Below are positions 1 to 6,345 of a stretch of 10,155 bases of DNA, one piece after another. The notes beneath the pieces were generated by a model. The model saw only the letters and a list, made by a program, of their open reading frames with translations, did no database searches and had not been told where the DNA came from. Origin of the DNA: an uncultured Prevotella sp. (lineage in GTDB: Bacteria; Bacteroidota; Bacteroidia; Bacteroidales; Bacteroidaceae); contig CALCUV010000092.1 in the NCBI GenBank assembly GCA_937906765.1, forward strand, positions 1 to 10,155, written 5' to 3'. Both the position numbers and the translations under genes were made by a program. The first letter of the stretch is position 1; every line of letters starts with the position of its first letter.

Positions 1-1536
1 GTACTGCTGGCAGCCCTTGTGGGTTTCCTCAAGATGCAGTTGCAACTCTTCCAGATGCGCCGACGCGAGGTTATGCTCCGCATGGTGCACGGTGCTTCAA
101 AGTGGAGTTTGTATGGACTCTTCCTGACGGAGGTGTCTCTTGTTCTTGCCCTCGCATTGGCAGTGGCTTTGGTGTTGATGAGTTGGTTGGTCAACTTTGT
201 GGAACTGCACTTCAAGACAATGTTTGACGACCTTGGCTGGGTGGTGTATGGTCAGAACGCTACGATTCTACTGGTCTTCTGCAGCGTGGCTTTGCTGAGC
301 GCCTTTATCGTGTGGGTGGCACTCCGTCGCATCCGCAAGTCAAACACCAACTTGGCGGCAGGATTACACCGCAATGCGGGGCACTCCTTGCGCAATACGA
401 TGCTCGGCATTCAGTTGGTGGTGAGCCTTGTATTCCTTTCGGGCGCACTGGCATTCACGCAGTTCATAGGGTTGGTAAAAGACCAAAATAACATTCCTGA
501 AAATGACGACCACTATCAGGAATGCCTTGCCATAAACCCCTACAACGCCAACGACTTTGTGGCGCTGAAAGAATACTTGCAGACCCCCCGCAAGGGAATC
601 AAGCGTGCCATCGAACATTCCAGGATGGGCATGTCGTTCAAAGAGACTAGAGAAACGCCTGGTGCTAAAGAGGCGCTTGGTACTACTCATTTCGAGACCT
701 ACTTCCTGACCGACACCGCCTTCTTCGACTTTTGGCAACGCCCCATCAAATGGTTCGTGCCCGAGGACCAACGAAAAGAATGCATCGTGCTCAACGAGGC
801 GCTCTACACTGCGTTTGACTCCTTAGGAGTAATCAAAAACGGAACGCTCAGTCTTCACCTCTCAGGGTACGACGTTTATGAAGTATGGCCTATTGGCGGT
901 ACGTATGCCACGCTGCCTTACAATCACCAACACTTCTTTTCTCATGACCTTGCCATCTTCCGTCAAAATCCCTACGGAGTTTTTGGCCAATTTATCATTG
1001 AACCCGAAGAGGGTGAGTACCAAGAAGTGATGCAGGAAATGAAAGAGGTAATGCGCCGCATCAATCCGCTTCCCTTGCGAGAAACCGTACTCAACCTGCG
1101 CGACACACATACCGAGGAACTCCAAGCACTCCTCAACCTGCAACGCGGTGCATGGATACTCTCCGCCATCTGCGCCTTAATCTGCTTTATGGGAATTTGG
1201 AGCACTATTGCCCTTGACACCCGCTCACGCCAAAAGGAAGTAGCGCTACGCAAGATTCACGGCGCCAAGCGAGGGGATATTGCCCTGCTCTTCGGTCGCC
1301 TTTACCTCTGGCTTATCGGAGTGGCAAGCGTCATTACAATCCCCGCAGGCATACTCTTCAACCAAATTTTACAAGACTGGGGTAGGCAACAATTCATTCC
1401 TCCCCACCTCATCTCTCCCGTCATGCCCATCCTCCTCAGCATCATTCTTACTTCGCTCGTCATCCTCCTCGTTGTCTTCCTCCACGTACGCACGGTGATG
1501 AGGCAGAACCCTGCGGAGATTATTGCGAAAGAGTAG
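1..1536 (+). CDS. FtsX/MacB-like ABC transporter permease, C-terminal part (5' truncated by window)
   Basis: The frame is open from base 1 with no stop, so the GTG at 19 is not a real start; 511 residues of a longer protein are visible. It has the architecture of Bacteroidetes permeases with two FtsX domains. Near fragment residues 20-38 an R-R-R-E-V-M-L-R-M-V-H-G-A-S segment matches the cytoplasmic motif that follows the first helix of an FtsX domain. Membrane helices follow at about 38-62 and 88-107. A new unit begins with a helix at about 135-156, then an extracytoplasmic domain (about 160-378), a helix at 383-406, a second R-Q-K-E-V-A-L-R-K-I-H-G-A motif (about 410-422), and helices at about 433-455 and 474-496. 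Such proteins work with a separate ATPase in efflux or envelope mechanotransmission; no ATPase is in the window and the substrate cannot be told. The protein ends in N-P-A-E-I-I-A-K-E, a typical end for this family. Confidence 0.9.
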   Translation, partial: VLLAALVGFLKMQLQLFQMRRREVMLRMVHGASKWSLYGLFLTEVSLVLALALAVALVLMSWLVNFVELHFKTMFDDLGWVVYGQNATILLVFCSVALLSAFIVWVALRRIRKSNTNLAAGLHRNAGHSLRNTMLGIQLVVSLVFLSGALAFTQFIGLVKDQNNIPENDDHYQECLAINPYNANDFVALKEYLQTPRKGIKRAIEHSRMGMSFKETRETPGAKEALGTTHFETYFLTDTAFFDFWQRPIKWFVPEDQRKECIVLNEALYTAFDSLGVIKNGTLSLHLSGYDVYEVWPIGGTYATLPYNHQHFFSHDLAIFRQNPYGVFGQFIIEPEEGEYQEVMQEMKEVMRRINPLPLRETVLNLRDTHTEELQALLNLQRGAWILSAICALICFMGIWSTIALDTRSRQKEVALRKIHGAKRGDIALLFGRLYLWLIGVASVITIPAGILFNQILQDWGRQQFIPPHLISPVMPILLSIILTSLVILLVVFLHVRTVMRQNPAEIIAKE

Positions 1537-1541
1537 AAGTT

Positions 1542-1573
1542 TTTGGCAATGCATCAAAAACTTGCTATATTTG
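1542..1573 (+). promoter_or_regulatory. Predicted promoter of the four-helix-bundle/TlpA-like unit
   Basis: TTTG at 1542-1545, a 20-nt spacer, then TATATTTG at 1566-1573. This is a full match to the Bacteroidetes primary sigma consensus TTTG-N19..21-TAnnTTTG. The -7 box is bracketed by a small inverted repeat, CTTGC (1561-1565) and GCAAG (1573-1577). Transcription would begin near 1580, giving a leader of about 130 nt that contains the TCTAGA repeats. Confidence 0.75.
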
Positions 1574-1593
1574 CAAGAGTTAATGCAACTTAG

Positions 1594-1674
1594 TCTAGAA
1601 GTTCTAGAATATCTAGAGTCTCTAGAATATCTAGAGCATTTAGAAAATCTAGAGCCACTAGAAAATCTAGCCCT
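1594..1674. repeat. 9-bp tandem repeat, nine units, TCTAGA-type
   Basis: Nine consecutive 9-bp units start at 1594, 1603, 1612, 1621, 1630, 1639, 1648, 1657 and 1666. Six units begin with a perfect TCTAGA; the others have TTTAGA, ACTAGA and TCTAGC. The last three bases of each unit vary (AGT, ATA, GTC, GCA, AAA, GCC and so on). TCTAGA is itself palindromic, so neighbouring units can pair: CTCTAGA-ATA-TCTAGAG at 1620-1636 is a perfect 7-bp stem with a 3-nt loop. The array lies between the predicted promoter and the start codon at 1709, inside the mRNA leader. Confidence 0.9.
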
Positions 1675-1708
1675 TTCCCAATTATCCACCCTCTAAAAAA
1701 CAACAACT

Positions 1709-2371
1709 ATGAAAACTCCATCCACCCCCGTCTTTCTGCGCAAGCAAACTAACTGGAAGAATCTGTGGTTCTATCAAAAGGCGGAGGTGCTTTACCAACT
1801 CACCTATGCTTTCACCCGCCGCTTCCTTCCTGCTTATGGTGACCGCACGGTGGACCAGATGGTGCAAGCAGCACGTTCGGGAAAGCAGAACATAGTGGAG
1901 GGTTCTGCTGATGGCGTAACTTCCATGGAGTTGGAAATAAAACTCCTCAACGTAGCTCGCGCAAGCATTCAGGAATTGTTGGAGGATTTCGAAGATTATT
2001 TACCTGCACACCGTCTTACAAAATGGACGCAAGGGCATCCACGCTTTGAGCAAATGATGACCTACTGTCGCGACCATAATCGCGTGGAGGATTACGAACC
2101 TTACTTCGAACAATGGACTGACGAAGAAATGGCAAACATCGGTATTACCCTCTGTCGCATGGTGGATAAGATGATGCTGACTTATCAAGAAAAGAAACAA
2201 CAGGAATTTGTAACCCAAGGCGGTATCAAAGAACGCATGCACGCCGCACGCACTGGTTATCGCCAACAAGAACAAAACGAACTACACGCCCTGCGCCAAC
2301 AAGTGAAACTGCAAGCCGAAGAAATTGAGCGCTTGCAACGCCTTATCAAGTCGCATGGCATAACCATCTAA
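1709..2371 (+). CDS. Four-helix-bundle protein with C-terminal 'suffix' domain (23S rRNA intervening-sequence protein family)
   Basis: 220 residues, ATG start at 1709 preceded by an A-rich CAACAACT stretch; no Shine-Dalgarno, as usual in this phylum. The segment with D-Q-M-V-Q-A-A-R-S-G-K-Q-N-I-V-E-G-S (about 49-66) carries the A..S...NI.EG signature of the four-helix-bundle family first seen as proteins encoded in 23S rRNA intervening sequences. Residues 165-184 (F-V-T-Q-G-G-I-K-E-R-M-H-A-A-R) match the family's 'suffix' extension. Residues 187-213 read as a C-terminal coiled coil. There is no signal peptide, so it is probably cytoplasmic. Biochemical function is unknown; the related Avd protein of diversity-generating retroelements binds nucleic acid and reverse transcriptase, but no reverse transcriptase is present here. 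The TlpA-like gene starts 12 nt downstream, so the two are probably cotranscribed. Confidence 0.85.
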   Translation: MKTPSTPVFLRKQTNWKNLWFYQKAEVLYQLTYAFTRRFLPAYGDRTVDQMVQAARSGKQNIVEGSADGVTSMELEIKLLNVARASIQELLEDFEDYLPAHRLTKWTQGHPRFEQMMTYCRDHNRVEDYEPYFEQWTDEEMANIGITLCRMVDKMMLTYQEKKQQEFVTQGGIKERMHAARTGYRQQEQNELHALRQQVKLQAEEIERLQRLIKSHGITI

Positions 2372-2383
2372 CCAACTACACAA

Positions 2384-4396
2384 ATGAAACACATACTCAC
2401 AACGCTTCTCTTCTCCCTCCTTGCCTTCACTACACAGGCGCAAGTCCTTACTGACACGTATTGGCGCAATGCGAAGACGGGGGAATGGCTGATTGGTTTT
2501 GCTGAAAACCATGTGATTTACGATTGTCGCACTTGGAAGGTGCTTTCAAGCAGTGAGAAGAAGGACAAGCATAAGTTCTCCATCGCTGAAGGAAAGGATA
2601 CGCTTCTCGTCACTGTAAACAAACAGAAGAAGGGACTACGCAAAGTGCGCATTGGAAAGAATAAACCTATCGTTTGCGAAGTTATCACTACACCCTATCT
2701 CCCTGACTATCCCACTCGAGACGAACGCACCTGCTTTAAGGACAATGATTATCTCTCGGGAGATAGCGTAACCGTCGTGGGATGGATTAAGAATATGACG
2801 CCCGAGATGCAAAACGAAGGAGGCAGAAAATATGTGGATGTGGCAATTATGAATTTTGTCACAGAAACGGAAGATATTTTCAACGCTCCGCTTGATTCAG
2901 AAGGGCGCTTCAAGATTACCGTGCCCGTGCTCAACACTACTCAAGTTTACGTTGATTGGGGGCGCAGTTATATCAATACGGTGATTGAACCGGGCGAGAC
3001 GTATTACTTTCTTTACGATGTTAAAACCGGTCAGCGCTTGGTCATGGGCAAAGATGCCCGACTGCAAAACGAACTTTGGGCTTACCCTGAGGAAATTGGA
3101 TATTACAATGTACAGCGGTATTTTTACGAAGTGCACCACAGCAAGGTTGCTTTCGGCAGTTTAGCGGAGGAGAAAGTTATGGCATACCTTGACTTTATGA
3201 AGCAAAACAAACAGGATGCTGATAGTCTGCTTGACCTCCGCATGAAGGCGCATCCCCATCTTTCTACGCGCTATCTCAATTACCTCCGCAACTATTACAC
3301 GACCAATATGGGGGCATATCTAATGCAAACGCGTTTCTATGCTAAGGATTATAAATTGCCCAAGGATTTCATGGACTTTGTGACCACTGAATGTTGGGCA
3401 AGAAGGAGTGTGCCCTACACGCTTTACTGCGACATGAATGACTTTACCAATGATTACTTCGAATACATGGATGAAGAACTATCAGGAACGGATGCCATTG
3501 ATCTGGTTCTTACCCACGACCAAAAAGGAACCATCACCTTGAGCGAGACGGAGCGTCAGGCTTTTCAGAACTACAAAGGAGAATTGGAGCAACTCCGCAA
3601 GGCGGTGGAAGGATGCACGGTAGAAGAAAAGAAAGTTTTGGTGGAGGATTTTAACAATAGCGAATTGGTGGCGCAAGTCAATAAGGTGTTTATACGTTTG
3701 CAATCAGAATTGCGAGAAGCAGACCTAATTGACAGAGCGCAAAGAGTTACAGAGAAAGTAAAGTGTGGTTCCGTTTTGCGCGACTTTTATACTGCGCACA
3801 TACTGTATGATTATATAAACGATATGCGTCAACCGCTCGCAGAAATGACAATTGATTGGCTGAATGAAAATATCAAGTTGGACTTTGCCCGTCAGCAAGT
3901 TTTGGCGTTGAATGAGAAGTACGAAGCATTATCCCGAAAGGATTTCTCCAACTCTACGAACCTGCTCTCTACCGACAATCTGGAAGGCATCACTGAGGGA
4001 GAACAGATTTTGCGCAAGATTATCGAACCCTGGAAAGGCAAAATCATCTTGATAGATGTGTGGGGCACTTGGTGCGGTCCTTGTAAGGAAGCCATGAAGC
4101 ACAGTCAGGAACTTTATGAACGCATGAAGGCTTACGACATGTTCTTCCTCTACATGGCTAATAACTCTAACGAAATTTCGTGGAAGAATGTCATCAACGA
4201 GTACAACGTAACGGGCGAAAACGTGGGGCATGTCAATTTGCCCACTGACCAACAAAGCGCTGTCGAAGACTTCTTGAAAGTCAACTCCTATCCCTCTTAT
4301 TTCCTCATTGACCGCGAAGGCCACCTCTTAGAAGTAAATGCCGACCCACGCAATCTTGACCAATTTGAAGAGTTAGTGAAGCGGGTGGGGAAGTAG
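2384..4396 (+). CDS. Secreted TlpA-family thioredoxin-like protein with long N-terminal region
   Basis: 670 residues. Residues 1-19 form a signal peptide (positive start M-K-H, hydrophobic core, T-Q-A then Q20), so the product is periplasmic or surface-exposed; there is no lipobox cysteine. Residues about 20-230 look beta-rich, and the D-S-E-G-R-F-K-I-T-V-P stretch with the following I-E-P-G-E-T-Y-Y resembles the DUF4369-like region often found ahead of Bacteroidetes thioredoxins. Residues about 230-530 are mostly helical. The C-terminal thioredoxin fold (about 545-670) has the redox motif W563-C564-G565-P566-C567-K568, preceded by I-I-L-I-D-V-W-G-T, and the cis-proline motif S-Y-P-S-Y-F-L-I-D. 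Family members act as thiol-disulfide reductases outside the cytoplasm; the partner is unknown. It follows the four-helix-bundle gene by 12 nt. Its stop codon TAG (4394-4396) lies within the first unit of a tandem repeat. Confidence 0.9.
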   Translation: MKHILTTLLFSLLAFTTQAQVLTDTYWRNAKTGEWLIGFAENHVIYDCRTWKVLSSSEKKDKHKFSIAEGKDTLLVTVNKQKKGLRKVRIGKNKPIVCEVITTPYLPDYPTRDERTCFKDNDYLSGDSVTVVGWIKNMTPEMQNEGGRKYVDVAIMNFVTETEDIFNAPLDSEGRFKITVPVLNTTQVYVDWGRSYINTVIEPGETYYFLYDVKTGQRLVMGKDARLQNELWAYPEEIGYYNVQRYFYEVHHSKVAFGSLAEEKVMAYLDFMKQNKQDADSLLDLRMKAHPHLSTRYLNYLRNYYTTNMGAYLMQTRFYAKDYKLPKDFMDFVTTECWARRSVPYTLYCDMNDFTNDYFEYMDEELSGTDAIDLVLTHDQKGTITLSETERQAFQNYKGELEQLRKAVEGCTVEEKKVLVEDFNNSELVAQVNKVFIRLQSELREADLIDRAQRVTEKVKCGSVLRDFYTAHILYDYINDMRQPLAEMTIDWLNENIKLDFARQQVLALNEKYEALSRKDFSNSTNLLSTDNLEGITEGEQILRKIIEPWKGKIILIDVWGTWCGPCKEAMKHSQELYERMKAYDMFFLYMANNSNEISWKNVINEYNVTGENVGHVNLPTDQQSAVEDFLKVNSYPSYFLIDREGHLLEVNADPRNLDQFEELVKRVGK

Positions 4397-4459
4397 AGTA
4401 CAAGTTTTAGAGAACAGAGTACAAGTTTTAGAGAACAGAGTACAGAGAACAGAGTACAA
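4395..4459. repeat. 7/21-bp tandem repeat overlapping the tlpA-like stop codon
   Basis: Two perfect 21-bp copies (4395-4415 and 4416-4436) are each built of three heptads: AGAGTAC, AAGTTTT, AGAGAAC. A third copy (4437-4450) lacks the middle heptad, reading AGAGTAC-AGAGAAC, and a partial fourth (AGAGTACAA) ends at 4459. The clean 7-bp loss points to heptad-wise expansion and contraction. The first unit uses the AG of the TAG stop codon, so the array begins inside the gene's end. Confidence 0.88.
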
Positions 4460-4481
4460 CTGCCTCCGGATGGTTCTTAAA

Positions 4482-4545
4482 ACCTAATTACCTTATTACC
4501 TTATTACCTAATTACCTCATAACCTTATAACCTCATAACCTAAAA
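4482..4545. repeat. 8-bp tandem repeat, eight units, ACCTnATn-type, ending at the next start codon
   Basis: Eight uninterrupted 8-bp units: ACCTAATT, ACCTTATT, ACCTTATT, ACCTAATT, ACCTCATA, ACCTTATA, ACCTCATA, ACCTAAAA. Positions 1-4 (ACCT) never vary and position 6 is always A. The last unit ends at 4545, one base before the ATG at 4547, so the ribosome-binding region of the next gene consists of repeat DNA. A related 11-nt string (CCTTATAACCT) also occurs at 7883-7893 next to the gltX stop codon. Confidence 0.88.
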
Positions 4546-4546
4546 T

Positions 4547-4957
4547 ATGATAAAGAACTCAGTAATTGCACTATTCGTTTTATTTACCCTTGCCATGCCA
4601 ATGATGGCTTCAGAACAAAGTCCACAAGTGGAACGTTATCCCAAGAAAGAATTGAGGGGTGAGCGTCATCTAAGAGCAATGCATCGCAAGGACTTCAAGA
4701 TGATGTGTGAGGTTGTGAAGGATGCCTCGTTTAGTGACAAGAAGATTGGCGTCATCAAGGTGGCTTGCATCAGCAGTTACTTTGATAGCAAGCAGTGCGC
4801 AAAACTCCTCGCCTTGTTTTCCTTTGAAAATGACAAGTTGGAGGCATTAAAAGTTCTTGCACCCCGAATTGTGGATTTCAATCCAAAGGAGATTCTGAAG
4901 CAATTTACTTTCTCCTCCAACAAGGATAAGGCCATGGAAATTTTATCGGAAAGATAA
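4547..4957 (+). CDS. Small secreted DUF4476-like protein
   Basis: 136 residues. Residues 1-21 form a signal peptide ending M-M-A before S22, so the mature protein is probably periplasmic, about 115 residues. Residues about 45-134 resemble DUF4476: M-H-R-K-D-F, then F-S-D-K-K-I-G-V-I-K-V-A, F-D-S-K-Q-C-A-K-L-L-A-L-F-S-F-E, K-L-E-A-L-K-V-L-A-P-R-I-V-D, and a closing F-T-F-S-S. Function is unknown; the domain is a common small helical module in secreted Bacteroidetes proteins. No TAnnTTTG box was found between 4397 and 4546, so it is either read through from the TlpA-like gene or uses a promoter I cannot recognise. A strong hairpin 31 nt after the stop closes the unit. The family call rests on recalled pattern, not a search. 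Confidence 0.8.
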   Translation: MIKNSVIALFVLFTLAMPMMASEQSPQVERYPKKELRGERHLRAMHRKDFKMMCEVVKDASFSDKKIGVIKVACISSYFDSKQCAKLLALFSFENDKLEALKVLAPRIVDFNPKEILKQFTFSSNKDKAMEILSER

Positions 4958-4982
4958 ACAGATTCCATATTATAAATTGCAG

Positions 4983-5049
4983 TTAAAGATAACATCCCCC
5001 AGCGGAACAAGTATGAACCATACATTCCGCTGGGGGATGTTATTTATAA
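4983..5049. terminator. Long hairpin after the DUF4476-like gene (probable terminator)
   Basis: A perfect 19-bp stem pairs 4989-5007 with 5025-5043, with core CCCCCAGCGG/CCGCTGGGGG. Outside it the stem continues through a G-T pair (4988/5044), A-T (4987/5045), one A-A mismatch and three more pairs, to 4983/5049. Inside, GTATG (5011-5015) and CATAC (5019-5023) make a second 5-bp stem over a 3-nt loop. The right arm is followed by UUAUUUAU rather than a pure U run. Confidence 0.75.
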
Positions 5050-5058
5050 GGATGCGTG

Positions 5059-5106
5059 TAACCTTGACGCGGAATTTAAGTTTTATTATACTTCCCGTTA
5101 AGGTTA
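5059..5106. terminator. Second hairpin, tandem to the first
   Basis: TAACCTTGACGCGGAA (5059-5074) pairs with TTCCCGTTAAGGTTA (5092-5106): 15 pairs including one G-T, with a single bulged C at 5070 and a 17-nt loop. It is followed by the same tail as the first hairpin; GTTATTTAT occurs at 5039-5047 and at 5103-5111. It lies upstream of the predicted promoter at 5146, so it is more likely a second terminator of the preceding unit than a leader structure of the hydrolase gene. It could instead be an operator. Confidence 0.55.
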
Positions 5107-5120
5107 TTTATGACAAACTG

Positions 5121-5153
5121 TTAGCACCAACCGTTTTACGCGCCATACCTTTG
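5121..5153 (+). promoter_or_regulatory. Predicted promoter of the choloylglycine hydrolase family gene
   Basis: The -7 box TACCTTTG at 5146-5153 matches TAnnTTTG and is followed by CA. The best -33 candidate is TTAG at 5121-5124 with a 21-nt spacer, three of four bases matching TTTG. Transcription would start near 5160, about 15 nt before the ATG at 5175. This leaves no room for the longer in-frame reading from 4977. Confidence 0.65.
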
Positions 5154-5174
5154 CAACGTCTAAAAATTCATGTT

Positions 5175-6242
5175 ATGAAAAAGATTGTTTTAGGAGTCGT
5201 TGCTATGAGCAATGCGATTGTCGGAATGGCCTGCACGGGTATTTCGCTTACTGCCAAGGATGGAAGTTACATTCAAGCGCGCACCATTGAGGGGGCGCAG
5301 ATGGATTTGCCGGGGATGTATGTGGTGATTCCTCGTGGCGAGGAGTTGCAATCCTTTACGCCCATGGATGCTAACGGCATGAAGTTTGTGGCGAAATATG
5401 GTGTCGTAGGACTTTCCGTGGTGCGCGAAGAATTCATTGCCGAGGGTATTAATGAAAAAGGGTTGTCCACAGGACTGTTCTTCTTTCCCCACTACGGCAG
5501 TTACCAACCCTTTGAAGAACGCTTGCGCGAGAAAACTATGGGCAACCTGCAACTAAACCAATGGATGCTCACCCAGTTTGCTACGGTGGATGAAGTCATT
5601 ACTGCCATTCAGTCGGGCGAACAGCGCATTGTGGGATTAGATGATGAGGCGGTGGTGCATTGGAGAATTGGCGACGCAAGCGGGCGCCAGGTTGTGCTTG
5701 AAATTATGGACGGTGTGCCTCGTTTTTATGAAAACACGGTGGGCGTACTCACCAATGCGCCTGATTTTCAGTGGCACCTTACCAATCTGAACAATTATGT
5801 GAACCTCTTTCCCGGAGATGCCCAGCGCCAAATCTTAGGCAGGCAGGAACTTTTCCCCATGGGCGGCAATAGCGGTTTCCTTGGGTTGCCAGGAGATGCC
5901 ACTCCCCCATCGCGCTTTGTGCGTGCCGCCTTCTATCGCGCTACAGCGCCTCAATTAGACGACGCTTTCAGCACGGTGAAACAATGTTTCCACATCCTTA
6001 ATAACTTCGACCTTCCCATAGGCGCCGAACATCCGTTAGGAACTGCCCCCGACATTCCCAGCGCTACGCATTGGACGTCAGCCATTGACCTTACGCACCG
6101 CAAAGTGTATTTCAAAACGGCCTACAACAATACGATTCGGTGTATCGAACTGGGAAAGATTGACTTCAATAAAGTAAAGTATCAGGTGCACCCCTTTGAC
6201 AAGGTGAAGGAACAACCTGTAGAGAAGATTTTAATCAAATAA
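5175..6242 (+). CDS. Secreted choloylglycine hydrolase / penicillin V acylase family enzyme (linear amide C-N hydrolase)
   Basis: 355 residues from the ATG at 5175; the frame is open upstream to 4977, but that stretch crosses hairpins and the promoter. This Ntn hydrolase family cleaves linear amides such as conjugated bile salts, penicillin V or acyl-homoserine lactones. Residues 1-19 are a signal peptide ending G-M-A, and Cys20 (C-T-G-I-S) is the expected N-terminal nucleophile, so signal peptidase cleavage would itself expose the catalytic cysteine. Other family residues fit: Arg36 in A-R-T-I-E-G (16 after the Cys), Asn194 in V-L-T-N-A-P-D-F-Q-W, and Arg247 in S-R-F-V-R-A-A-F. Glu39 stands where bile salt hydrolases usually have Asp, and the stretch L-F-F-F-P replaces the usual L-N-F-P, which makes a classical bile salt hydrolase less certain. 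Probably monocistronic, with its own promoter and a terminator. Substrate cannot be assigned. Confidence 0.88.
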   Translation: MKKIVLGVVAMSNAIVGMACTGISLTAKDGSYIQARTIEGAQMDLPGMYVVIPRGEELQSFTPMDANGMKFVAKYGVVGLSVVREEFIAEGINEKGLSTGLFFFPHYGSYQPFEERLREKTMGNLQLNQWMLTQFATVDEVITAIQSGEQRIVGLDDEAVVHWRIGDASGRQVVLEIMDGVPRFYENTVGVLTNAPDFQWHLTNLNNYVNLFPGDAQRQILGRQELFPMGGNSGFLGLPGDATPPSRFVRAAFYRATAPQLDDAFSTVKQCFHILNNFDLPIGAEHPLGTAPDIPSATHWTSAIDLTHRKVYFKTAYNNTIRCIELGKIDFNKVKYQVHPFDKVKEQPVEKILIK

Positions 6243-6244
6243 AG

Positions 6245-6263
6245 GGGAACTTCGGAAGCTCCC
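6245..6263. other. Small stem-loop just after the hydrolase stop codon
   Basis: GGGA (6245-6248) pairs with TCCC (6260-6263), and CTT (6250-6252) with AAG (6256-6258), with one A-C mismatch and a CGG loop. It starts two bases after the stop codon and precedes the larger terminator. It may stabilise the 3' end of the message, or mean nothing. Confidence 0.3.
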
Positions 6264-6270
6264 GCAATAT

Positions 6271-6318
6271 ATACTATCGCCCCGAGGAGGTAATAACCAT
6301 CTTCGGGGCGATATGTAT
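6271..6318. terminator. Bidirectional terminator hairpin between convergent genes
   Basis: 6275-6288 pairs with 6300-6313 (core TATCGCCCCGA/TCGGGGCGATA, then one G-T and two further pairs), over a loop that can close by GG/CC. ATAC (6271-6274) and GTAT (6315-6318) extend the stem past a one-base bulge. It lies between the stop codons of the hydrolase (+) and waaA (-), and neither flank has a strong U run. Confidence 0.75.
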
Positions 6319-6345
6319 GCTTGCTTCACCTTTTGGGGAAGTGCT

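Noticed and set aside
364..771. 135-codon minus-strand frame inside the permease gene
   Set aside because: It is antisense to a clearly coding frame with FtsX motifs, with no promoter box or family resemblance.
1594..1674. CRISPR array
   Set aside because: Units are 9 bp with no spacers, and no cas genes are nearby; it is a simple tandem repeat.
1369..1689. Minus-strand frame with many S-R dipeptides over the TCTAGA array
   Set aside because: The S-R pattern is just the 9-bp repeat read in frame (period divisible by 3); the rest is antisense to the permease gene.
1709..2371. Possible diversity-generating retroelement, because the four-helix-bundle protein resembles Avd
   Set aside because: No reverse transcriptase, template repeat or variable repeat is present in the window.
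4977..5174. Upstream in-frame extension of the hydrolase gene starting from TTG at 4977
   Set aside because: It crosses two long hairpins and the predicted promoter, and it would put 66 unrelated residues ahead of a clear signal peptide. The ATG at 5175 places Cys20 right after the signal cleavage site.
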